Positions 34,523 to 43,278 of a DNA stretch of 64,000 nt are shown piece after piece. Numbering within the stretch: position 1 is the stretch's first letter; the number at the start of each line of letters is the position of its first letter. A program made the translations under genes and the position numbers. The stretch is from Lewinellaceae bacterium (GTDB taxonomy: Bacteria; Bacteroidota; Bacteroidia; Chitinophagales; Saprospiraceae): NCBI GenBank assembly GCA_020636315.1, contig JACJYA010000002.1:682001-746000 (forward strand), written 5' to 3'. The notes beneath the pieces were generated by a model. It was not told the origin of the DNA. It made no database searches and saw only the letters and a list, made by a program, of their open reading frames with translations.

Positions 34523-35338
34523 ATGAAAAAAAACTTTGCCGATCAGCTCGGGCGAACGATATCTGTTGACTTCCCTCCCCGGAGGGTCATCTCGCTGGTA
34601 CCTTCCCAAACTGAGTTGCTGGCCTATCTGGGGCTCGAAAAGGAAACGATAGGGATCACCAAATTTTGTGTCCGGCCCGAAAAGTGGTTCCGGTCAAAAA
34701 ACCGGGTCGGAGGCACCAAGCAAATAAAACCGGAAAAGGTTGCCGCTCTGCAACCCGGCCTTATCATCGGCAACAGGGAGGAGAACGATAAAGGCCAGAT
34801 AGAAGCCCTGGCGGAAAAATATCCGGTGTGGCTCAGCGATGTCAGAACTTTAGAGGATGCACTGGACATGATCAGAAAGATCGGCAGCCTGTTAAACCGG
34901 GATAAAGAAGCGAACAAACTTGCCGGAGAGATCCGTTCGGGCTTTGATGCCCTGGCCGAAGAGCTTTCGGGAAATTACCGCCGCAGGGTGGCTTATTTCA
35001 TCTGGAGAGAACCTTATTATGTTGCCGGCGCCGATACTTTTATCCACGACATGCTGGAGAAAGCCGGTTTTGAAAACGTTTTCTCCCACCTTAGCCGCTA
35101 TCCGGAGATCACCCTGGAAGAACTGGCCGGCGCCCGCCCTGAGGCCATTCTGCTTTCTTCCGAACCCTATCCTTTTAAAGAGCAACACCGGCAGGAATTC
35201 CATGCCGCCTGCCCCATAACTGCCATTAAATTTGTGGACGGCCAGCTCTTCTCCTGGTACGGCAGCCGGCTGATCCATTCCGCCGATTATTTCCGCAAGA
35301 TCCGGCGGGAACTGGCCGAGGCCTTCAATACGCTGTAG
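34523..35338 (+). CDS. BtuF-like helical-backbone metal receptor without signal peptide
   Basis: 271 residues of the periplasmic-binding-protein type III (BtuF/FecB) fold. The N-terminal lobe has PPRRVISLVPSQTELLAYLGLEKETIGITKFC and PGLIIGNREEN, a connecting helix covers ~110-145, and the C-terminal lobe starts RRVAYFIWREPYYVAGADTFIHDMLEKAG. The protein starts directly with the domain and has no signal peptide or lipobox. Such cytoplasmic helical-backbone receptors exist in several phyla, and their ligands (cobalamin, heme or metal) are undefined. It is third in the operon with the sulfotransferase-like and aminotransferase genes, 26 bp after the latter. Confidence 0.88.
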   Translation: MKKNFADQLGRTISVDFPPRRVISLVPSQTELLAYLGLEKETIGITKFCVRPEKWFRSKNRVGGTKQIKPEKVAALQPGLIIGNREENDKGQIEALAEKYPVWLSDVRTLEDALDMIRKIGSLLNRDKEANKLAGEIRSGFDALAEELSGNYRRRVAYFIWREPYYVAGADTFIHDMLEKAGFENVFSHLSRYPEITLEELAGARPEAILLSSEPYPFKEQHRQEFHAACPITAIKFVDGQLFSWYGSRLIHSADYFRKIRRELAEAFNTL

Positions 35339-35346
35339 GATGTGTG

Positions 35347-35510
35347 CCATTAAGTTAAGAAAAACAGCCGCCGCTCTGTCTAGGGCCAAATTGAGCTACC
35401 CTGTTGACAGAGCGGCTTTGGGAAGTCGAAAGGCGAGCTTCCCATCTTCGCCAGGCTTCGATGGGCAGGGAGAGCCTCCTTCCGACAAGCCCGGCCGCTT
35501 AACTTAATGG
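35347..35510. repeat. 164-bp element with 13-bp terminal inverted repeats and nested hairpins
   Basis: ccattaagttaag (35347-35359) is exactly complementary to 35498-35510. Inside, gccgctctgtc (35370-35380) pairs with gacagagcggc (35406-35416) and tgggaag (35419-35425) with cttccca (35438-35444). It begins 8 bp after the metal-receptor gene. The form fits a MITE or a structured 3' RNA. Its arms share the ttaag core with the REP-like A hairpins. No target-site duplication was recognised. Confidence 0.65.
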
Positions 35511-35605
35511 GGTTGGTGTGGTGGTGTGGCGGCACAACCTCCGCAAACATCTGTCATCAAATGACAGGCAAGGGGATTTAGCCTCGGGATTTAGCCAAAT
35601 TCCTA

Positions 35606-35613
35606 TAACTTTG
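35606..35613 (+). promoter_or_regulatory. candidate -7 box (taactttg)
   Basis: Fits TAnnTTTG, 13 bp before the ATG of the subtilase at 35626. No -33 TTG is apparent, and the spacing to the ATG is as short as that at 28649. Confidence 0.4.
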
Positions 35614-35625
35614 ACCTCCTAAAGT

Positions 35626-37263
35626 ATGCAAAAAATGATCAATAGGTTCTTCTGGCTCTCGTTATTGCTGTTCGTTGTGCATTTCGCCCATGCTCAAATG
35701 GCTGCCGCCGGCTCCGGAAAGGTAAAAAATGAGCTCCTGGTTCAGCTGGATAAAGAAACCGGAATATCGGCCCTACTGGAAAAGATCAACCGGCAAAAGC
35801 CGGCCTCTGCACTTCACAAACGGGTGGCCTCCCGCCGGCTCAATATCCATCTCCTGGAATTCAACCCCACTGTCTGGCCCGCCGAAAGCCTGCAGGAATG
35901 GCTGAAAGCACAAAAAGAAGTACAGGCCGTACAATACAATTACGCCGTAGAATTCCGCCAGGAACCCAATGACCCGGACTTCGAAAGGCAATGGGGGCTT
36001 TCCCGGATCGGCGCCCCCGGAGTCTGGGACATCAGCACCGGTGGGGTCACCGCCAACGGAGATACCATCGTAGTAGCCATCCTCGACAGCGGTTGCGACC
36101 TGAGCCACCCGGACCTGCAGGGCAATATCTGGAACAACTCCGGGGAAATACCCGGCGACGGCATCGACAACGACAACAATGGCTATATCGATGACACCTT
36201 CGGCTGGAATTTCATCGACGACAACAACGAAATGAAGGTCAATGGCCACGGCCTGGCCGTCACCGGCCTGGTGGGAGCCAGCGGGAATAACGGGATGGGG
36301 GTCACAGGCATCAACTGGAACATCAAACTGATGGCCTGCGCCATCCAGTACGTCGATCAGATCATTTCCGCTTATGAATATGTTATCGATCAGCGACAGC
36401 GGTATAATGAAAGCGGAGGAACTGAAGGAGCTTTCGTGGTAGCTACCAACGCTTCTTTCGGGTTACCCACTCCAACCTTCTGCGACGAACAGCCTATATG
36501 GGGCAGCATGTATGACCAGCTCGGAAATGTGGGTGTGCTGACCGGGGCCGGAACGGCCAACCGAAACGTCAATGTGGATGAAGAAGGCGATATGCCGACA
36601 AGCTGTGAGAGCGATTATATCATCACCGTTACAAACATGAACGAGGACGAGGAGAAGGAATTGAGTTCCGGATACGGCCAAATATCCATCGATATGGCGG
36701 CGCCGGGCCAGAATTCCTATTCTTTGTGGTTATTTGACCGATACGCTGTTTTTGACGGCAACTCAGCCGCCGCACCCCACCTCACCGGAGCCATAGCCCT
36801 ACTGTACAGCCTTCCCTGCGAAGAACTGGCTTCCGATGCCCTGGCCAACCCGCAGGAGACCGCCCTCTTTATCCGCTCCGTTCTGTTGGATGGCGCCGAG
36901 CCGCTCGCCGGCTTCGAAGGGATCACCGCCACCGGTGGCCTGCTCAACGTGTTCAACGCAATGGAGCTCATCAACGAGTCCTGCGGCAGTTCCACCGGCC
37001 CTCTGGATATCCTCAGGATCTATCCGAACCCAGCCGCTTCCAGCTTTTTCGTCGAATATGAAACTCCTGATTTCGAGCCTTACGATTTCCGGGTGTATAA
37101 CGCGCTCGGGCAACTGATGTACCGCAATACCGAGGCCCCCATCCGCTTCAGCACCAAACGCCTGGAGATCGACACCCGCAACTGGGCGCCGGGAGTTTAC
37201 TTTGTCGCCATACAACGGGGCGATGAACGGGAGGTAGAACCGGTAATGGTAAAGGCCCAGTAA
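35626..37263 (+). CDS. secreted subtilisin-family (S8) protease with T9SS sorting domain
   Basis: 545 residues with a signal peptide (~1-23), a propeptide-like domain (~30-125, KVKNELLVQLDKETGISALLEKI) and an S8 catalytic domain. The triad is present: Asp154 in VAILDSGCDLSHPDL, His208 in NGHGLAVTGLVG and Ser380 in DGNSAAAPHLTG, with the oxyanion Asn275. The usual HGT and GTSMAAP motifs are altered to HGL and GNSAAAP. The Asp/Asn-rich GDGIDNDNNGYIDD insert suggests calcium binding. The last ~85 residues are a type IX sorting domain (RIYPNPAASSFFVEYE, LGQLMYRN, WAPGVYFVAI). It is exported and probably active. Confidence 0.94.
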   Translation: MQKMINRFFWLSLLLFVVHFAHAQMAAAGSGKVKNELLVQLDKETGISALLEKINRQKPASALHKRVASRRLNIHLLEFNPTVWPAESLQEWLKAQKEVQAVQYNYAVEFRQEPNDPDFERQWGLSRIGAPGVWDISTGGVTANGDTIVVAILDSGCDLSHPDLQGNIWNNSGEIPGDGIDNDNNGYIDDTFGWNFIDDNNEMKVNGHGLAVTGLVGASGNNGMGVTGINWNIKLMACAIQYVDQIISAYEYVIDQRQRYNESGGTEGAFVVATNASFGLPTPTFCDEQPIWGSMYDQLGNVGVLTGAGTANRNVNVDEEGDMPTSCESDYIITVTNMNEDEEKELSSGYGQISIDMAAPGQNSYSLWLFDRYAVFDGNSAAAPHLTGAIALLYSLPCEELASDALANPQETALFIRSVLLDGAEPLAGFEGITATGGLLNVFNAMELINESCGSSTGPLDILRIYPNPAASSFFVEYETPDFEPYDFRVYNALGQLMYRNTEAPIRFSTKRLEIDTRNWAPGVYFVAIQRGDEREVEPVMVKAQ

Positions 37264-37274
37264 CCGGGGAAGGA

Positions 37275-38501
37275 TCAATCCCTTACACCTTCATTTACCG
37301 CTTCCCCCTTCACATACCCTTCCAGATACTGAAAATGAGCGCCCAGCCTGCCATTCTCGGCGATCGTCGCCCGTTCGATCATAGCGCTTTTTTCCTTCAG
37401 CAATTCCGGAAGAATGCACGAGATAAACTGCCGGCCAAAAGCTTTGGAGGCATCGCGTGGCAGCTCGTTGGGCAGGTTGTCGATCGCCATCACGTCAATG
37501 GAATGGGGCTGATAGGGCTCCGTTTCCGCCTCCTCTTCCGGGCCGTATCCATAGATGGGGTCAGCGATAGTCGAAGCGCGCAGGGTGGAAGGGACGGAAG
37601 CCAATGGAGCAATATCACAGGTCACATCAGCGATCACCTGGATGTGAAAGTCCTTTCGGCGCATTTCTGCTTTGGAGAAGAAAGCCGGCGCATTTTTATC
37701 CCAGTAAATGCCATTGATCATCACGTCGGCGGTTCGGTAGTACGGTTCGAAAATGCTTTTGAACAACTCCGGATGCCGATAGAAATCCTTCTTGCTGAAG
37801 GTTCCCCCGTCCTTACGGGCAGCGTAATGCAGAGGGCTGAGCTGAGTAAAAACCGCCTCCTGAAACTCCTGTTTGAGGAATTCCCCGGGGGTAACCCTGC
37901 GAATGCCCATATCCTCTAAAACGTCAGCTGCTCCCTGCCCTACCCTTCCTGTACCGGTGAGCACTATTTTCATCGGGGGCAGTTTTACCTTTTTATACAG
38001 CATTTTGGCCTCAGCATAGTCCAGGCAGTCTTTCATGCGCGGCAGGGAAAACTTTCCGGTCCGCCGGCCATAGGCCAGAATGCCGTTGTGAGCACCGACC
38101 ATGCCGGCAAACCGCCCGAAGGCGATCAGGCGTTTACCCCGCTCATCGGTCAGCACCTCATAATCGACCAGCCGGATATTCTTTTCCAGAATAGCGCGCA
38201 AAAGAGTACGGTTATAGGGCTGTTCCTTGATAGTATGAGAGAAGAAAAAGTAGGTCTTTTCAGGGATGAGCTGCCCGACGGGCACCTCTTTGACCCCCAG
38301 GAGGATATCGCAGTCGGAGAGGTCATCCGATAAAGGAATACCCCGGCGCCGGAAAAGCTCATCCGGGTAGCACCTTCCGGGAAAAGGTTCCACAACAATA
38401 TCTACAGGATAATCTCTGACGATCTCAGCACACTGTTCTGGGATGAGAGGAACGCGTGAATCAGGTGGGATCTTCCCCTCGCGGATGATACCTATCTTCA
38501 T
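37275..38501 (-). CDS. saccharopine dehydrogenase (LYS1)-like oxidoreductase
   Basis: 408 residues from the ATG at 38501, where the conserved N-terminus MKIGIIREGKIPPDSRVPLIPEQC begins; an earlier ATG at 38555 is less likely. The domain pair is that of alanine dehydrogenase / PNT / LYS1 enzymes. The N-terminal substrate domain includes FFFSHTIKEQPYN and FGRFAGMVGAHNGI. The Rossmann NAD domain is IVLTGTGRVGQGAADVLEDMG, then VIADVTCDIAPLASVPSTLRASTIADPIYGY. LYS1-type enzymes interconvert saccharopine and lysine plus 2-oxoglutarate. Lysine catabolism is likely but not certain, because no partner LKR/LYS9 gene is nearby. Confidence 0.86.
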   Translation of the reverse strand: MKIGIIREGKIPPDSRVPLIPEQCAEIVRDYPVDIVVEPFPGRCYPDELFRRRGIPLSDDLSDCDILLGVKEVPVGQLIPEKTYFFFSHTIKEQPYNRTLLRAILEKNIRLVDYEVLTDERGKRLIAFGRFAGMVGAHNGILAYGRRTGKFSLPRMKDCLDYAEAKMLYKKVKLPPMKIVLTGTGRVGQGAADVLEDMGIRRVTPGEFLKQEFQEAVFTQLSPLHYAARKDGGTFSKKDFYRHPELFKSIFEPYYRTADVMINGIYWDKNAPAFFSKAEMRRKDFHIQVIADVTCDIAPLASVPSTLRASTIADPIYGYGPEEEAETEPYQPHSIDVMAIDNLPNELPRDASKAFGRQFISCILPELLKEKSAMIERATIAENGRLGAHFQYLEGYVKGEAVNEGVRD

Positions 38502-38768
38502 GGGCTTGTCTTTTATCTGGTTAGGCCGTCCAGCAGTTTTTCCTTCACTGCTCAAAGAGTTTGTTCAAAACTCTTACCGCACAAAAATAGACAAGATTGG
38601 GAGGATTCAAAGGCAGAAGGCGGGATTTTAAATAATGGGCGAAGGGCATAGAATTATATCAGGCAAGAAGCAAAAGGGGGTAAAAAACAGCCGGCTATAC
38701 ACTTTCCGTAAGCTACCGGCTGCTCCATTTTTGGGGTTATCTGAATTGAAAGGGTTTTTGATGGTAGT

Positions 38769-38873
38769 AGTGCCGCAGGATGAAAATTTTATGTGGCGCC
38801 GGATAGAAGGCGCTTCGAAAGTGCCTTCCATCTTATACCACTTGAAAAACATTAGATCTCCACCCGCGGCACT
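38769..38873. repeat. dispersed ~100-bp intergenic repeat with central hairpin, copy 2
   Basis: Begins agtgccgcagg and ends gcggcact (38866-38873), which is complementary to the first eight bases. The centre has gaaggcgctt-cga-aagtgccttc followed by catcttat and cca, like copy 1 at 6429-6520. It lies in the 552-bp gap 38502-39053, where no convincing gene was found; an open frame over 38635-38922 covers the repeat and has no family features. Confidence 0.68.
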
Positions 38874-39053
38874 AATCAGTAATGGGTTAGAGGCCCTCCT
38901 GGTCTCAGGTGTTTTGTGGTAATTTAATCACTCTCCGGATTAAATTCCCATCTCTCTGGCCAGTACTGCATTCTATTTATTGAAGAGGGGGGTTTGCTGT
39001 AGGAACCGTGTAATTGGTGATTGGCCCGGACATGAATACAAGAACAAAAAAAA

Positions 39054-39995
39054 CTACCTGCAAAGGCTTTCCGCAAAGACACTGCACAGGTATTCGATAT
39101 CCGCAACCCGAGCCAATTTTTCCACCCAGTGAGAAGGAATGTCATCAAACCCATAGGCCAGGCCGGCCAGCCCGCCGGTGACAGCGCCGGAGGTATCCGT
39201 ATCTTCCCCCAGGTTGACGGCGCGAAGCACCGCTTCCGAATAACCGGAGGTAGTCAGCAGGCTCCACAGGCTGGCCTCCAGGGTATGGACCACATAACCA
39301 GAGCTGAAGATATTATCTTCATGAGCTTCCGGCAGTTTGCCCTGCAGAGTACGGCTGAAATAAGACAGTTCCCGCCGGTTGAACCCCTCATCTTCGGCAA
39401 ACTGGCGGGCAGTAGCTATTCCCTCCTTGTAGGCATCGGCAACATGTTTGCCCCACAACAACTGACGAGCGACTTCCAGATAGACAAAACAACTGAAAAC
39501 CGACCGGAAATGGCCATGCGTAATGCCCGATACATCATTGATAATGGCGTAACGTTCCTCAACCGGCAAGTTGTGAGTGACGAACAATAGAGGGAGGATG
39601 CGCATCAAAGAGCCATTGCCGTTGCTTCCTTCGTCCATGCCTCCGGCCAGTTGGGGGGGCAGGTCGCGGTTGCGCAGCCGCTCAATGGCGGAAAGGGTGG
39701 AGTTTCCAATGTCGAAAACCTCTCCGTAAGGAGTCCATTTCTGCCCAAAATACCAGGCGAGAAACTGTTCGGCAATATCCTGAAGGTCATATCCCCGGCA
39801 GAGGCTTTCAGCCAGGCAGAAAGACATGGAGCTGTCATCCGACCAGGTACCGGGCGGCTGGTCATGAGTGCCGTGGCCCCGCATATCGTCCACGGGGAAG
39901 CGCCGGAGCCAGGACCGGCCGACAAACTCCACCGGCACGCCCAACGCGTCACCTACCGCCAGCCCGAAAAAGGCGCTTTTGACCGGATATTCCAA
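39054..39995 (-). CDS. ADP-ribosylglycohydrolase (DraG-like) family protein
   Basis: A 313-residue all-helical protein. Di-metal ligands of the family are visible: FGLAVGDALGVPVEF (N-terminal Gly-Asp), GTWSDDSSMSFCLAESL (T-x-x-D-D cluster) and VNLGEDTDTSGAVTGGLAGLAYG (E-D-x-D-x-x-G near the C-terminus), with NGSLMRILPL between. These enzymes remove ADP-ribose from proteins or small molecules. A partner ADP-ribosyltransferase is not adjacent, so the substrate is unknown. The gene is monocistronic and cytoplasmic. Confidence 0.93.
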   Translation of the reverse strand: MEYPVKSAFFGLAVGDALGVPVEFVGRSWLRRFPVDDMRGHGTHDQPPGTWSDDSSMSFCLAESLCRGYDLQDIAEQFLAWYFGQKWTPYGEVFDIGNSTLSAIERLRNRDLPPQLAGGMDEGSNGNGSLMRILPLLFVTHNLPVEERYAIINDVSGITHGHFRSVFSCFVYLEVARQLLWGKHVADAYKEGIATARQFAEDEGFNRRELSYFSRTLQGKLPEAHEDNIFSSGYVVHTLEASLWSLLTTSGYSEAVLRAVNLGEDTDTSGAVTGGLAGLAYGFDDIPSHWVEKLARVADIEYLCSVFAESLCR

Positions 39996-40087
39996 GATGG
40001 TTTTCGTTTTCTGTTTCGACTAAAGATAGGGATTTTTGGGAGGAAAAGATTTTCCGGACGAGAGAAATCCGGAAAATCAAATCTACA

Positions 40088-41362
40088 TTAATTTTCGGCC
40101 CCTTTGCGGACCTTTGCCTGGGAGTCTTCCCAGTCTAATATCCGGTAAAAGTCATAGGTTTCAGGGATGTTAACCCATTTTTTAGCCTTCTTGTAGTCCT
40201 GTTTGGTCAGCACGTGCAGGTCTCCCAGCACCATTTGGGAAAATTCACTATTGATATCGACCAGGCGGGGAGGAATGATCCCGTTCTCATCCTCGATATC
40301 TTTCAGAAATATGGGTACGATCTCGGCAGAGCGGGTGGTGGAAACGATGCATCCCTTAAGGCCCTGGTCGTATAGCTTTTTGACCCCCATGCCCAGAATA
40401 GTGCACAGGGTGAGGTCGTAGGCTACCGGACGGTGGCAACGCAGCTCATAGCCCATTTCCACCGGGCGGCTTTTGATCTGAATGTCCAGCTCCTTGAGTT
40501 TGCGCTGCACGAGTACGTTGATGATGTGCGCTTTACTGACGTTGCCCAGTTCAGGGTGCCCGTGGGCGTCATAGGTGAAGGTAATGCCGCAGTTTTTGAT
40601 GTCCTCATCATCCAGCACGTGAAAGATCCCTTCACTGACGATGGCCACGCCGTAGCCGATGCCTTCGATCAGGCGCTTGACCATAGAGGAAACGATCAGG
40701 TCGATCACTTTGCTGAGGGTGATGCGCGCCTTGTTAAACATTTCGGGAATGATGATGACGGGGAAGTGGCAGCTGGCGCCGATCTCGAAGGCCAGGTGCC
40801 CCGCCGAACGGCCCATGGACGCGATCACGAACCAGTTGCCGCTGGTGCGCGAATCTTCGTAAATGGTATTTCCGATGGCCACGCCGGCATCTTTGGCCGA
40901 GTTGAAACCAAATGTGGGCATGCCGTCGGGAAGCGGTATGTCATTATCAATGGTTTTGGGGACGTGGATATTCTGGATCTCTACTTTTTTCTTGGCCAGG
41001 TACTTGGCCAGGCGGTTACTGGTAGAGGCGGTATCATCTCCGCCGATCGTCACCAGAAGCTTGACGTTGTTGTCCAGGAAAAAATCTGCGGAGAACTCAT
41101 CGTCCTTCGGTTTATAACGGCTCATGCGCAGAGTGGAACCTCCCCGGGGAAAGATCCGGTCGGCATAGTGGAAGTTGATATCAACGGTTTCCGCCTTTCC
41201 GTTAAAGAGGTTTTTGTACCCGTCGTGGATCCCGATGATCCGGTAACCGTCCTTCAGAAATACTTTGGCGATGGTGCTGATAACGGTATTGATGCCGGGG
41301 GCAGGGCCTCCCGCACAAAGAATGGCAATTGACTTTTGCATAGGCGTTTTTTTCTTCGGCAT
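40088..41362 (-). CDS. 6-phosphofructokinase, PPi-type motifs
   Basis: A 424-residue PfkA-superfamily protein: AILCAGGPAPGINTVI at the N-terminus, GGDDT at 107-111, PKTIDND at 135-141, ASMGRSAGHLAFEIG and SEGIFHVL. ATP-dependent bacterial enzymes have GGDGS and PGTIDND; Asp at the second acidic position and Lys in PKTIDND are the two changes associated with pyrophosphate as phosphoryl donor. I therefore predict a PPi-dependent, reversible enzyme acting in glycolysis or gluconeogenesis. Length above 400 also fits the PPi or clade-X type. An alternative start at Met8 is possible. The gene stands alone. Confidence 0.9.
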   Translation of the reverse strand: MPKKKTPMQKSIAILCAGGPAPGINTVISTIAKVFLKDGYRIIGIHDGYKNLFNGKAETVDINFHYADRIFPRGGSTLRMSRYKPKDDEFSADFFLDNNVKLLVTIGGDDTASTSNRLAKYLAKKKVEIQNIHVPKTIDNDIPLPDGMPTFGFNSAKDAGVAIGNTIYEDSRTSGNWFVIASMGRSAGHLAFEIGASCHFPVIIIPEMFNKARITLSKVIDLIVSSMVKRLIEGIGYGVAIVSEGIFHVLDDEDIKNCGITFTYDAHGHPELGNVSKAHIINVLVQRKLKELDIQIKSRPVEMGYELRCHRPVAYDLTLCTILGMGVKKLYDQGLKGCIVSTTRSAEIVPIFLKDIEDENGIIPPRLVDINSEFSQMVLGDLHVLTKQDYKKAKKWVNIPETYDFYRILDWEDSQAKVRKGAEN

Positions 41363-41644
41363 GATTTACTTTTCCTTTAAAGATTAAAAACTGGGTTACA
41401 ACTATCAGGGGGCCTGGTTGCGGCCTCTGTTTACAGGCCGCCCCAACGCGGGCAAAAATATACGAATAAGTATCGGGAGGTTGATAACGCCTTTCCCTTG
41501 CCAATACCCGGAATTGCCACCCGGCATCTGCCCAGCCAAGAAAAAGAACCTTTATAAACAACTGAAAATCAATTCAAAAAATAGCCTGCGACAAATTTAC
41601 AAACCTTTGCGACATTATTTCAAACCTGCCCTTTCCCCTGCCCC

Positions 41645-41652
41645 TACCTTTG
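41645..41652 (+). promoter_or_regulatory. candidate -7 box (tacctttg)
   Basis: Fits TAnnTTTG and continues tatcg as in many Bacteroidota promoters, 57 bp before the ATG at 41710. The -33 element is not clear. The rest of the 347-bp gap 41363-41709 shows no gene or repeat. Confidence 0.5.
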
Positions 41653-41709
41653 TATCGTGCTTTTTGAAAACAGCATCATCATTATTTAAAACCTTAAAAC
41701 GCTATTGTC

Positions 41710-42189
41710 ATGAAAACCTTTTTTCAGATCATCGCCGCTCTGCTCTTCACCACCAACCTCGTTGCTCAGGCTCCCAGCCTGCAGGGAGCTGTTTCCACCG
41801 ATGAAGGCATCGTCAAATCCTACATGCAGGAAATGATGGACGGTTTCAATAACAAGGACGCCGCCCTCTTCGTGAAGCATCTGGCCGACAAACTGGACTT
41901 CATTCCTCCCAACGCTTATCATGCCACCAACAAAATGGAGATCCGGAAGATGCATGAACAGCTCTTCCAGGGGCCTCTGAAGAACAGCACCTGGAACAAC
42001 CTGGATATCCAGGCCAATTTGCTTTCTGAAAATGTCGCCAACGTGATCGCCAAGGGAAGTTCAACAGATATTGACCCTGAAACCGGAAAGGAGATCTCCT
42101 TCCGTGGGATCATCTCCGGTGTATTCCTGAAGGAAGGAGGAGATTGGAAAATCGTGCAGTTGCAGGTAACCTCTGTTCCGGCTGAGTAA
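41710..42189 (+). CDS. secreted SnoaL/NTF2-like protein (DUF4440 type)
   Basis: 159 residues with a signal peptide (cleavage after NLVAQ). The mature part is one NTF2-like alpha+beta barrel: VKSYMQEMMDGFNNKDAALFVKHLADKLDFIPP, helix KMEIRKMHEQLFQ, then strands NLDIQANLLSENVANVIAKG, ISGVFLKEGGDWKIVQLQV. The family has a ligand pocket, and members may be enzymes or binding proteins. A palindrome with 13-bp arms separates it from the cytochrome gene 95 bp downstream. Confidence 0.88.
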   Translation: MKTFFQIIAALLFTTNLVAQAPSLQGAVSTDEGIVKSYMQEMMDGFNNKDAALFVKHLADKLDFIPPNAYHATNKMEIRKMHEQLFQGPLKNSTWNNLDIQANLLSENVANVIAKGSSTDIDPETGKEISFRGIISGVFLKEGGDWKIVQLQVTSVPAE

Positions 42190-42220
42190 GTGGCCGGGCT
42201 CGTCCAATCTGCTTATTGCA

Positions 42221-42252
42221 ACTTAAGCGGTAAGGAAATTTACCGCTTAAGT
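42221..42252. repeat. 13-bp-arm hairpin related to REP-like type B
   Basis: acttaagcggtaa (42221-42233) pairs perfectly with ttaccgcttaagt (42240-42252) around a ggaaat loop. Arm length, loop composition and the ctta-ggcg/taa skeleton resemble the B hairpins near the RAYT gene (e.g. 577-607). It lies between the NTF2-like and cytochrome genes. Confidence 0.75.
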
Positions 42253-42284
42253 CCACACATTACATCAATAAAAACCCAATTGTC

Positions 42285-43250
42285 ATGAAAAAAGCCTTAA
42301 AAATAACCGGAATTGTTCTGGGCGCAATGGCCCTGTTAATCGCTGCCGCCGCTGTTTATTTCAACATCAAAGGCATTCCCTCCTACGAGGTAAAAGCACC
42401 GGACATCACGGTTGAGCCCACGACGGATCGCATTGCCCGGGGCGAATACCTCGTCAACCAAACCTGTGTGATCTGCCACCTGGGTGAAGACGGCAAACTT
42501 TCCGGCACCCTGATGGAAGATGACCCGGGGTTCGGCACCTGGTATGCGGCCAACATCACCCAGCATCCGGAAGCCGGCATCGGGAAATATACGGATGGCG
42601 AACTGATGTACCTGCTCCGCACCGGGATCAAGCGGGACGGGCAGTTTGCTCCCTCATTCATGCCGCGTTTCAACCTCCTGAGTGACGAAGACCTCAAGAG
42701 CATCATCGCCTATCTTCGTTCGGACGCCCCCCGGGTCCAGCCCGTTGCCACCCAACAACCTCCACAGGATCCTACCCTCCTCGCAAAGGTAGTCTGTAAT
42801 CTCGCTATGGAACCCCTCCCGTATCCCGAAGAAGAGATCAGTGCTCCCCCCAGAACGGATGAAGTGGCTTACGGAAAATATCTGGTCAATGGAACCATGC
42901 TGTGCTTTATGTGCCACTCCGCCAGTTTTGAAACGCTGGACGAGGTAACCCCGGAAAATTCCCCCGGTTATCTCGGAGGTGGGAACATGGTCAGAAATCC
43001 ACAGAACCGAGGCGAGATCACCCCTTCCGCCAACCTGACCATGCACCCCAAACACGGCCTGGGGCAATGGACCGAGGAACAGTTCGCCCAGGCCGTCCGT
43101 TTCGGGCAGAAACCTGACGGGAAAGGGTTGAGCTCCGCCATGCCCAAGTTTTCCCTCTTGTCGGATGAAGACATATCCGCCATCTGGGCCTACCTGCAAA
43201 CCGTACCGGTCCTGGAGAATAATGTCATGGCGGAAGCCAGCCGCCAATAA
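42285..43250 (+). CDS. membrane-anchored di-heme c-type cytochrome
   Basis: 321 residues with an N-terminal signal anchor (~6-29), then two cytochrome c domains. The first heme site is CVICH (about residues 60-64) with candidate axial Met in SFMPRFNLLSDEDLKSIIAYLR. The second is CFMCH (about 208-212) with SAMPKFSLLSDEDISAIWAYLQ. The two domains align with each other, pointing to internal duplication. It probably passes electrons in the periplasm; the partner is unknown. The cupin gene starts 28 bp downstream, so they form one operon. Confidence 0.92.
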   Translation: MKKALKITGIVLGAMALLIAAAAVYFNIKGIPSYEVKAPDITVEPTTDRIARGEYLVNQTCVICHLGEDGKLSGTLMEDDPGFGTWYAANITQHPEAGIGKYTDGELMYLLRTGIKRDGQFAPSFMPRFNLLSDEDLKSIIAYLRSDAPRVQPVATQQPPQDPTLLAKVVCNLAMEPLPYPEEEISAPPRTDEVAYGKYLVNGTMLCFMCHSASFETLDEVTPENSPGYLGGGNMVRNPQNRGEITPSANLTMHPKHGLGQWTEEQFAQAVRFGQKPDGKGLSSAMPKFSLLSDEDISAIWAYLQTVPVLENNVMAEASRQ

Positions 43251-43278
43251 CCAACAACCATCATCAAAATCAAACGCT

